Below, piece after piece: positions 23,961 through 31,279 of a stretch of 64,000 nucleotides of DNA. The DNA comes from CAKSQF01 sp964568425 (lineage in GTDB: Bacteria; Bacillota; Clostridia; Oscillospirales; CAG-272), in NCBI GenBank assembly GCA_964568425.1, contig CAZMPO010000005.1:62001-126000 (forward strand), in the 5' to 3' direction. The position numbers were made by a program, and so were the translations under genes. Numbering within the stretch: position 1 is the stretch's first letter; each line of letters starts with the position of its first letter. Under the pieces are notes generated by a model. That model made no database searches. It saw only the letters and a program-made list of their open reading frames with translations, and was not told the DNA's origin.

Positions 23961-23966
23961 TATAAT
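23961..23966 (+). promoter_or_regulatory. -10 box of the ABC exporter promoter
   Basis: TATAAT at 23961-23966. The best -35 candidate is TTGCAC 19 bp upstream, a non-ideal spacing expected of a promoter that needs an activator. Confidence 0.55.
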
Positions 23967-23984
23967 ACGGGTGGAGGTGGAAAC

Positions 23985-25817
23985 ATGAAATTCAAAGAAA
24001 AACCGAAATACAATCTGTTTCAAAATCTGAAATATCTGCTGTCAACCTGCCGGAAAGTGACAAAGGGATTGCTGATCACAACGTTGGCGATTGCATTGTT
24101 TCAGCTAATGAACAACCTTGTGGGATTATATATTGCCCCAATTATCCTGCAGAAGGTTGAACAAACCGCTCCCTTGGCGGAGATGCTGATGACAATCCTT
24201 GTGTTTACGCTGGCGCTGGCATTGTCCACCGTTGGACTGCGTTATCTGAAAGAAACGAAGTGCATTTTCGTCAGCAGATTCTATACCCACTTTTTCCTTG
24301 AGAGTGTGATGAAGTCTGCCACGACCTCCTATCCCAACACGCTGGATACGGAGTTTTTACAAAAGCAGGAGCTGTCTGAACGAGCGATGGGCGGAGACTC
24401 CGATTCGACTGCCCCGATTGCCATGATGACGGAAAGCGGCAATCTGCTGATGGCCTTGATTGGCTTTGTGCTGTATCTGCTGGTGCTGACCGGGCTGAAT
24501 CCCATCCTGCTGACGGTCGTGGTTGCTACAACGGCAATCAGCTTCTTTGTCAGCAGACATATCAATAAATGGGAATTTGATACGCGTGACGAGGCCGGGA
24601 AATATCAATATGAAATGCGATTTGTAACCAACACAGCCATGGGCAACGAAATGCCTAAAGATATCCGAATCTTTCATATGCAGCCATGGCTACTCGAAAT
24701 CCACGACAAGGCACTGAACTGCTACCAGGACTATTGCAATCGCAGAGAGCGCCATTTCATGCTTGCCAAGGTGGCAGATGTTATACTAACGGTCGCACGC
24801 AACGCAATTGCCTATGTGTATCTGATTTATATGGTGATTGAGCAGGGACTTCCCGCTTCCCGGTTTCTGCTGTATTTCTCGGCTGTAACGGGTTTCACCG
24901 GTTGGGTTACCACGATTCTGGACAGCGTTATTAAGTTGCACCGTGAAAGCCAGAAGCTGTGCCGGGTTCGGGAGCATCTGGAGTGGCCGGAACCGTTTCG
25001 GTTTGAAGAAGGCGCTGCCGTTCCTCGCAGGGAGGATGGTCAGTACGAGCTGCGGCTGGAAAATGTGACCTTCCGATATGCCAAGGCGGATAAAGACACC
25101 ATTACCAACATGAATCTGACGATCCGTCCCGGAGAGAAGCTGGCAATCGTTGGTCTGAACGGTGCCGGTAAAACCACGCTTGTCAAGCTCTTGTGCGGAT
25201 TGCTTGATCCTACGGAAGGGCGTGTGCTTCTGAACGGCGAGGATATTCGTCAGTATAACCGCAGGGATTACTATGCCATGTTCACGGCGGTATTTCAAGA
25301 GTTTTCGCTGCTGCAGTCTAGTGTTGCCGCCAACATTGCACAGTCCGAAACAGATATTGACCGCGACAAGGTTTGGGCTTGTGTAGGGCGGGCCGGTTTC
25401 GCGGAAATGATCGATAAATTGCCAAACGGCTTGGATACGAATCTCGGCAAGATGTTACATGATGACGGCATCGAGCTATCCGGAGGACAGGAGCAACGGA
25501 TGATGCTGGCAAGGGCCCTGTATAAGAACGCACCCATCCTGCTGCTGGACGAGCCTACCGCAGCGCTGGATCCCATCGCGGAAAACGATATGTACCTGCG
25601 GTATAACGAGATTACCGATGGTCGCACGGCGATCTATATTTCTCATCGACTGGCATCCACACGGTTCTGCGACAGAGTGCTGTTCCTGAAAGATGGTGTG
25701 ATTGCCGAAGAGGGAACCCACGATGAATTGATTGCTCTGGGCGGCGGCTATGCGGAACTGTTTGAGGTTCAAAGTCGTTACTATCGGGAAGGAGGAAATG
25801 ATCATGAAGCCGAATAA
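23985..25817 (+). CDS. ABC exporter half-transporter, subunit 1
   Basis: A 610-residue membrane-ATPase fusion. Six helices in the first 330 residues form the exporter domain; the nucleotide-binding domain has Walker A VGLNGAGKTTLVKLLCG, signature ELSGGQEQRMMLARAL, Walker B ILLLDEPTAALDP and H-loop YISHRLAS. The ATG at 23985 follows GGAGGTGG; upstream in-frame sequence lies across the terminator and promoter. The next gene overlaps by 14 bp and is a second half-transporter, so a heterodimer is expected. Substrate unknown; no precursor peptide, peptidase domain or modification enzyme is visible nearby. Confidence 0.92.
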   Translation: MKFKEKPKYNLFQNLKYLLSTCRKVTKGLLITTLAIALFQLMNNLVGLYIAPIILQKVEQTAPLAEMLMTILVFTLALALSTVGLRYLKETKCIFVSRFYTHFFLESVMKSATTSYPNTLDTEFLQKQELSERAMGGDSDSTAPIAMMTESGNLLMALIGFVLYLLVLTGLNPILLTVVVATTAISFFVSRHINKWEFDTRDEAGKYQYEMRFVTNTAMGNEMPKDIRIFHMQPWLLEIHDKALNCYQDYCNRRERHFMLAKVADVILTVARNAIAYVYLIYMVIEQGLPASRFLLYFSAVTGFTGWVTTILDSVIKLHRESQKLCRVREHLEWPEPFRFEEGAAVPRREDGQYELRLENVTFRYAKADKDTITNMNLTIRPGEKLAIVGLNGAGKTTLVKLLCGLLDPTEGRVLLNGEDIRQYNRRDYYAMFTAVFQEFSLLQSSVAANIAQSETDIDRDKVWACVGRAGFAEMIDKLPNGLDTNLGKMLHDDGIELSGGQEQRMMLARALYKNAPILLLDEPTAALDPIAENDMYLRYNEITDGRTAIYISHRLASTRFCDRVLFLKDGVIAEEGTHDELIALGGGYAELFEVQSRYYREGGNDHEAE

Positions 25818-27681
25818 GACAGATGAAATCAGCATGAGAGAAGCCATTTCCCTTCACCTGTGGGCTGCCAAGACCTGGTGGAAGATCGAGCCCAAGCTGT
25901 TCATTACAACGATTCTCCATGCCCTTGTTAAGAGCCTGACGCCCTATGTGACGATTTGGCTGTCAGCACAGCTTATCAATGAGCTGGCAGGGAGCAGAAA
26001 TCCCGATACATTGTGGAAGTGGGTCATTCTTACCGTTTCCATTACTGCCGGGTTAAATCTCCTGACTGCTGCCTTACATCATTGGCGAGAAGCAGTCCAC
26101 GGTACTGAGTGGAATCTGGAGAACCGCATGGAAGCGGTGAAAATGATGAACATGGATTTCGCCGCGGTGGAATCCCCAAAGACGGACGAAGTGCGTTGGT
26201 CTATGCTTCGACATATGATGGGCAATGTGTACGGCTTTATCAAGATCCATCAATGGCTGACTGAATGCCTGATTGGCGGTATTGCTTCCATTGCCGGTGC
26301 TGTGACCTTGACGGTCAGTCTGTTTGCACAACAGGTCCCCGCAGCTGCCGGAGCAATGACGGTACTCAATCATCCGCTGACTGCAGTGCTTATGGTCGTT
26401 TTACTGCTTGGTGGCGTTGTGCTATCTCCTGTGCTGGAAGCGAAGGCGTCCAACAAGATGACGCAGATTTGGTCCTACTCGAACCAATCGAACCGAGCGC
26501 TTAGCTTCTATCCTGTGCTTGGCACTGATCCCGAGCGAGCGATGGATGCACGGATGTATAACCAGCAGAATGTGGCAAAGCAGGGTCTGGAAAGCAATGC
26601 GCTCTATCGAGAAGGCGCTCCTGCGGTTGACATCATACGGAAGCAATATGCGCCGTATGCAACAGCCGGCGGAGTTGTGAGCGTTATTCTTACCGGCATC
26701 GTGTATGTGTTTGTCTGCTTAAAAGCATGGGCCGGTGCATTTGGTGTTGGCTCTATCACGCAGTATGTTGGCGCAATCACCCGGCTTTGTTCCGGCTTGT
26801 CTGATCTTCTCGGCCTGTTTGGACAGCTGCCTTTTAATGCACAGTATCTGAAAGACATTCGGGTATTTATGGAGATCCCCAACGATATGTACCGGGGCAG
26901 TCTGCCCACGGAAAAACGGGATGATCGGGAATACCTGGTGGAGTTCCGGGATGTATCTTTCAAATATCCCGGAAGTGATGTATGGGCACTTCGTCATGTG
27001 AACATGAAGTTCAAGGTCGGTTCGCGGCTGGCAGTTGTTGGCATGAACGGCTCCGGTAAGACGACTTTTATCAAGCTCCTTTGTCGCCTGTACGATCCAA
27101 CAGAGGGACAGATCCTGCTCAACGGAATTGACATTCGCAAGTACAAGTACGATGACTACATGAATGTGTTCTCTGTTGTATTCCAGGATTTTCATCTGTT
27201 GGCTCTGCCATTGGGGCAGAATGTTGCTGTCGGTGCCACCTATGACCGTGAGCGAGTGATTGACTGTCTTGAAAGAGCCGGCTTTGGAGAAAAGCTTGCT
27301 GCCATGCCGAAGGGATTGGACACCTATCTGTACAAGGAATTGGACGAGAATGGTGTGGATGTATCCGGCGGCGAGGCACAGAAGATTGCCATTGCCCGTG
27401 CGCTCTATAAGGATGCTCCATTTATCATCCTCGACGAGCCTACGGCAGCTCTTGACCCAATTGCCGAAGCAGAGATTTACTCCAAGTTCAATGACATTGC
27501 CGGCGATAAGACCGCAATCTATATCAGTCACCGTCTATCCTCTTGTAAGTTCTGCGATGAGATTGCCGTATTTCACGAGGGCGCTGTTATCCAGCAAGGT
27601 ACCCATGAAACGCTCGTTACCGATACAAAAGGCAAATACTACGAACTGTGGAATGCACAGGCACAGTATTATACGGAGTGA
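25804..27681 (+). CDS. ABC exporter half-transporter, subunit 2
   Basis: A 625-residue partner of the previous gene with the same layout: membrane domain about 25-340, then Walker A VGMNGSGKTTFIKLL, signature DVSGGEAQKIAIARAL, Walker B FIILDEPTAALDP and YISHRLSSC. Two Met codons lie near GGAAGGAGG; the second, at 25804, has the better 8-nt spacing and is chosen. A terminator follows at 27748. The pair is downstream of a LytTR system, as in bacteriocin or peptide export and resistance loci, but neither role can be shown here. Confidence 0.92.
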   Translation: MKPNKTDEISMREAISLHLWAAKTWWKIEPKLFITTILHALVKSLTPYVTIWLSAQLINELAGSRNPDTLWKWVILTVSITAGLNLLTAALHHWREAVHGTEWNLENRMEAVKMMNMDFAAVESPKTDEVRWSMLRHMMGNVYGFIKIHQWLTECLIGGIASIAGAVTLTVSLFAQQVPAAAGAMTVLNHPLTAVLMVVLLLGGVVLSPVLEAKASNKMTQIWSYSNQSNRALSFYPVLGTDPERAMDARMYNQQNVAKQGLESNALYREGAPAVDIIRKQYAPYATAGGVVSVILTGIVYVFVCLKAWAGAFGVGSITQYVGAITRLCSGLSDLLGLFGQLPFNAQYLKDIRVFMEIPNDMYRGSLPTEKRDDREYLVEFRDVSFKYPGSDVWALRHVNMKFKVGSRLAVVGMNGSGKTTFIKLLCRLYDPTEGQILLNGIDIRKYKYDDYMNVFSVVFQDFHLLALPLGQNVAVGATYDRERVIDCLERAGFGEKLAAMPKGLDTYLYKELDENGVDVSGGEAQKIAIARALYKDAPFIILDEPTAALDPIAEAEIYSKFNDIAGDKTAIYISHRLSSCKFCDEIAVFHEGAVIQQGTHETLVTDTKGKYYELWNAQAQYYTE

Positions 27682-27747
27682 ATTCTGCCGTGGACTTCTC
27701 TTTTGCACACGCATAAAAAGCATTAGCTAATAAGTACAGCGAGATAG

Positions 27748-27802
27748 AAACCGCTGCAATTTTATCCCATGTAGGATGGAAGTTGCAGCGGTTTTGTTTT
27801 TT
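27748..27802 (+). terminator. Intrinsic terminator of the exporter operon
   Basis: Arms AAACCGCTGCAA (27748-27759) and TTGCAGCGGTTT (27783-27794), then a T-rich run (TTGTTTTTT) to 27802. A smaller stem (ATCC...GGAT) sits in the loop. Confidence 0.88.
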
Positions 27803-27873
27803 CTGAGAAAAAGTGTCAAACTGCGTTTTACAGTGAGGTATATAAAACCCGACGCAGGCATCGTTCTCCGGTG

Positions 27874-28078
27874 TTATCCTTTCTTCCGTTTGCCCTTGCC
27901 GTGGGTCATGGTTGCTTTTCCTCTCTGACTGACGGGGTATTCATGTTTCAGAACGTCAATATGATCGACAAACTGTTCCATAGTGATACCCGCGTTCCAT
28001 GAACGCGAATAGTATTACTTTCAGCAAAGTTTGTGCAGCATATCTTGGTCGACCTGTTCCGTTTTCCTTACCTACGAA
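27874..28078 (-). pseudogene. Possible transposase remnant
   Basis: Reading leftwards from about 28078 a fragment FVGKENGTGRPRYAAQTLLK continues VILFAFMERGYHYG, resembling the N-terminal part of IS transposases (GRPxYxxxxLLKVxLFAYxxG). In a different frame a second fragment gives ITMEQFVDHIDVLKHEYPV, SQRGKATMTHGKGKRKKG and a stop at 27874. No start, catalytic DDE residues or terminal inverted repeats were found. The match is by pattern only and could be wrong. Confidence 0.35.
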
Positions 28079-28091
28079 TTATTTGCTTAGG

Positions 28092-28772
28092 TCAATACGC
28101 ACGGTGATCGTGGTCAAATCCGCATTTGTCGAGAAACTCTCTCGCCATAAGGGTCGCACCGACCTGATTCGGATGGACTCTGTCCCAGGCGATGAAGGAT
28201 GAGTGGCGAATGTGCAGATAATCCTCGTACATTTTCTGAAAATCGACAAATATTGCACCGTATTCCTTCGCAAGCTCGCGACAGATCTCGACATATTCGT
28301 CCATCCTGGCACGCATCGCATCCTCGCGCGAGGGCTCCATGTAGTATGGCGAGCAGATGAATATGCCCTTGATATTCCCTTTCAGCGTGTCAAGCATCTT
28401 GATCAGATTTTGACGGTACTCCTCCGGGAGTATGGCGTGATCGACAAGCGCGGGGCTGTCGAATTGACGCCAGACGTCGTTGATACCGATGCAGATCGAT
28501 ACCCAGTCGGGTCGGAGCGAGAGGACGTCGCGGTCCCAGCGTGCGAGAAGTTCACTGCTGCGGTTGCCGCTGATGCCCGAATTTGTGATGCGGATCTTGC
28601 GTTCGGGGTAGTATGCGGCGAGCATGTTGTCGATGATGCGCACATAGCTGTGCCCGAGATTGTCAAATAACCCCTCGCCCACCGGCTGTGCACTCCCCAT
28701 GTCGGTAACCGAGTCCCCCGCAAACACCACCCTGTCGCCGTCTGTAAATATCAAATCTTTTGTTTCGTTCAT
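28092..28772 (-). CDS. SGNH/GDSL-family hydrolase
   Basis: A 226-residue esterase-like protein without signal peptide. Block I VVFAGDSVTDMG carries the catalytic Ser, NSGISGNRSSEL the oxyanion Gly, ICIGINDVW the oxyanion Asn, and WDRVHPNQVG the Asp/His pair. Typical targets are acyl or acetyl esters of carbohydrates; the exact substrate cannot be read. ATG at 28772 is preceded by GGGAG; a longer start at 28793 lacks a site. It has its own promoter and stands alone between the exporter cassette and the SPFH-TIR cassette. Confidence 0.9.
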   Translation of the reverse strand: MNETKDLIFTDGDRVVFAGDSVTDMGSAQPVGEGLFDNLGHSYVRIIDNMLAAYYPERKIRITNSGISGNRSSELLARWDRDVLSLRPDWVSICIGINDVWRQFDSPALVDHAILPEEYRQNLIKMLDTLKGNIKGIFICSPYYMEPSREDAMRARMDEYVEICRELAKEYGAIFVDFQKMYEDYLHIRHSSFIAWDRVHPNQVGATLMAREFLDKCGFDHDHRAY

Positions 28773-28801
28773 TGTTTTGCATCTCCCTTTCATTTTCCCC
28801 C

Positions 28802-28830
28802 ATTATACCACATCTCGCACAAGCTTTCAA
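28802..28830 (-). promoter_or_regulatory. Promoter of the SGNH hydrolase gene
   Basis: On the minus strand TTGAAA (28830-28825), 17 bp, TATAAT (28807-28802). The remaining gap up to 29034 is AT-rich with no gene seen; it includes a small CAACA...TGTTG hairpin near 28961-28976. Confidence 0.8.
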
Positions 28831-29034
28831 CCGATTTTTGAAAAAAAGACAAAATATATCGGTATTTCGGTAACGATCAAATAAAACCTTCGCACTGCTA
28901 TCGTCGCTATGGTACCTAGCTGTTTAGGCATGATACTATTCTCAAAAAACTAACATATTCTCAACACAAAAATGTTGGCGGCAAAAATATTTTTCGTTTT
29001 GTTGTAAAAAAAGTTGACTTTTTTGTAAAAACTA

Positions 29035-29063
29035 TTGATTTTTTGTTGAATATATGTTATAAT
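29035..29063 (+). promoter_or_regulatory. Promoter of the SPFH-kinase-TIR cassette
   Basis: TTGATT (29035-29040), 17-bp spacer, TATAAT (29058-29063). The resulting leader of about 175 nt contains a GCAGC/GCTGC hairpin around a T-run (about 29149-29165) and complementary GAGCAA and TTGCTC segments, so it may be structured. A second TATAAT occurs near 29123. Confidence 0.75.
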
Positions 29064-29243
29064 ACACACAGGTTGAGCAATTGATACCTTGCGACGGCAA
29101 ACAACTAGTTTAGTCTTTTTAATATAATGGATGTCTTTTTTTGATCGGCAGCTTTTTTTAGCTGCAATTCGAGGTATTTATGCGATCTTGCTCGACTCAC
29201 ATCGCCGCAGTAAGGCGAACGAATATTGGCAAGGAGTTTTACC

Positions 29244-30362
29244 ATGGCACTTATTGACAGAATCAAATATGACGGGTATCAAGACGGATCGCCGTGGTTG
29301 ATACACAAGTATCCGAGCGAGGAGTTCGTACTCGGCTCTCAGCTGATAGTTAACCAAGGGCAGGAGGCGTTGTTTTTCAAAGGCGGAAAAGCACTCGATC
29401 TCTTTGGCGCAGGGACACACACCCTTCAAACGGGAAATCTTCCTCTGCTTAACAAGCTGGTAAAGCTGCCTTTTGGCGGAAAGACCCCGTTCTCTGCGGA
29501 AATATATTATATAAACAAGACATCCCGGTTGGACATGAACTGGGGAACGCAAAATCCGTTCCAGCTTGAAGATCCCAAATACGGACTTATTATTTCGGTT
29601 CGCTGTCACGGTAAATACGGCATGCGAATAAATGACTCGCGGATGTTTGTGTCTGAGCTTGTCGGCGCGATTCCCAACGGCTCGACAGTTAATTACGCAT
29701 TTGTGGCAAGCTATTTCAGCGGACTTCTCACATCGAGCATCAAAACGGTCATATCGAGCTTTATGATTCGCGGGAAGATCTCTTTTCTTGAAGTAACCGC
29801 ATATCTTAGAGAACTGTCCGCAGAATGCGAGAAGGTGGTTTCCAAGGAATTTGAGCGGTTCGGTGTTGAGATCGTAAATTTCTTCATCGAAACCATATCG
29901 CCCCCGAAGGACGAGTACGAGAAACTGCGAGGCTACAAAGAAGAGCTTGCTCTCGGAAACGATTTTTATAAGCAAAGAAGAACATTTGATATAATGGAGA
30001 CACTTGCCGAAAATCCCGCAAGCGGAGGTTTGGCAAATGCAGGTATCGGTCTCGGAATGGGACTTGGCGTATCCTCATCGGTCGGCGGACTGTTCTCGGG
30101 AATGGGCAACACCATGGATACAAGCGGTGACGCCGCATGTCCGCATTGCGGCGCGAAAAATCCGTCAGGTCAGAAATTCTGTGGCGAATGCGGCAAGACT
30201 ATGGTGGTGGGCATAACCTGCCCGAACTGCGGAAAAGTGAACCCCGCAGGTCAAAAGTTTTGCGGAGATTGCGGCGCAAAACTTTCGAAAAAATGCCCAA
30301 ATTGCGGCAAAGACAACGATCCTGACCAAAAATTCTGCGGAGATTGCGGAACAAAACTTTGA
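29244..30362 (+). CDS. SPFH-domain protein with three C-terminal zinc ribbons
   Basis: A 372-residue protein. The first 240 residues match the SPFH/virion-core-protein-like family (YdjI type): LIHKYPSEEFVLGSQLIV, GQEALFFKGGKALDLFGAGT, HTLQTGNLPLL, FGVEIVNFFIETISPP in parts. A Gly-rich linker (about 265-300) leads to three consecutive four-Cys ribbons (CPHCG/CGECG, CPNCG/CGDCG, CPNCG/CGDCG). SPFH proteins form membrane-associated oligomeric scaffolds; the ribbons suggest protein or nucleic-acid binding. AAGGAG and ATG at 29244 fix the start over an in-frame TTG at 29226. First gene of a six-gene run. Confidence 0.88.
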   Translation: MALIDRIKYDGYQDGSPWLIHKYPSEEFVLGSQLIVNQGQEALFFKGGKALDLFGAGTHTLQTGNLPLLNKLVKLPFGGKTPFSAEIYYINKTSRLDMNWGTQNPFQLEDPKYGLIISVRCHGKYGMRINDSRMFVSELVGAIPNGSTVNYAFVASYFSGLLTSSIKTVISSFMIRGKISFLEVTAYLRELSAECEKVVSKEFERFGVEIVNFFIETISPPKDEYEKLRGYKEELALGNDFYKQRRTFDIMETLAENPASGGLANAGIGLGMGLGVSSSVGGLFSGMGNTMDTSGDAACPHCGAKNPSGQKFCGECGKTMVVGITCPNCGKVNPAGQKFCGDCGAKLSKKCPNCGKDNDPDQKFCGDCGTKL

Positions 30363-30432
30363 GAGGTAATGGCGAGAACATCGACCGAGATATTCGATTG
30401 TTACTCGGTTTTTCGGGTGTTCTTAACAGATA
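30363..30432 (+). promoter_or_regulatory. Nested hairpin between the SPFH and phosphatase genes
   Basis: Two nested stems are possible: AGAACA...TGTTCT outside and ACCGAG...CTCGGT inside, ending about 8 nt before the phosphatase start, where no clear ribosome site exists. It may terminate part of the transcripts or control translation. Confidence 0.4.
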
Positions 30433-31263
30433 ATGATTTTTAGACGATCGTTTGGCGGTGTCAAAATATTTGCCGCCGGTCATATAGGAAACTCGCGCGA
30501 CATGCAGGAAGACAGTTTCCTTCTGCCCCACGGAGAAATGCTCTCCGACGTTGCAAGAGAAAAGATGCGCATCGATCGCCTGCCGTACAGCACTTGTTGT
30601 CGATCTTCAAAGAAAGAACTAGTGGCGTTTGTGAGCGACGGAATGGGCGGTCAATCGTGCGGGGAGGTCGCAAGCGATCAGACTGTGAAATATCTGTGCG
30701 AGCATCGGCAGTCGCTAATCGACAGTATCGAAAGCGGCAAAGATCGCATTGTAAGCGAGATCGTTAGGCTGAATCGCACGATCGTCTCTTTGTCAAAGAG
30801 AGACGCGAGATTATATGGAATGGGCGCGACTCTTTGCGGAATCGTTAAGAGCGGCGACCTGTGCTACGGGATCAACGTCGGCGACAGCAGGTTGTATCGA
30901 TTTGAAAACGGAAGATTGGTTCAGCTGTCGACCGATCATTCGGAAGGGCAAAGATTACTTGATCTTAACTTGCTGACAAAGGAAGAGGTCAAGACCTTTC
31001 CCAAACGCAAGGCGATCTACAAGTATATCGGCATGGATGCCGATCTGATCGCAGATGTTTTTATGATACCATGTTGCGACAAGGGCACGACTATACTTTT
31101 GTGTTCCGATGGTCTGACCGACGCTCTCGATGACGGTGAGATCGAGGCTGTTCTGAGCACGAACATGTCGCTCGCTCGCAAGGGCAGGACTATGCTCAAC
31201 AAAGCTCTTGCAAGAAATCTCGGGCGAGGAGACAATATTACGCTGATTTTGCTTGACTTTTGA
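30433..31263 (+). CDS. PP2C-family Ser/Thr protein phosphatase
   Basis: A 276-residue metal-dependent phosphatase. Motifs run in the expected order: NSRDMQEDS (with metal Asp27), VSDGMGGQSCGEVAS, GATLCGIV, INVGDSRLYRF, LLCSDGLTDALDD and GRGDNITLIL. No membrane segment. An insert of about 25 residues lies between the first two motifs. It should remove phosphates placed by the kinase encoded 17 bp downstream. The start ATG at 30433 has no strong ribosome site and lies behind a nested hairpin, suggesting low or controlled translation. Confidence 0.92.
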   Translation: MIFRRSFGGVKIFAAGHIGNSRDMQEDSFLLPHGEMLSDVAREKMRIDRLPYSTCCRSSKKELVAFVSDGMGGQSCGEVASDQTVKYLCEHRQSLIDSIESGKDRIVSEIVRLNRTIVSLSKRDARLYGMGATLCGIVKSGDLCYGINVGDSRLYRFENGRLVQLSTDHSEGQRLLDLNLLTKEEVKTFPKRKAIYKYIGMDADLIADVFMIPCCDKGTTILLCSDGLTDALDDGEIEAVLSTNMSLARKGRTMLNKALARNLGRGDNITLILLDF

Positions 31264-31279
31264 GGAAGGTGATCAAGGT

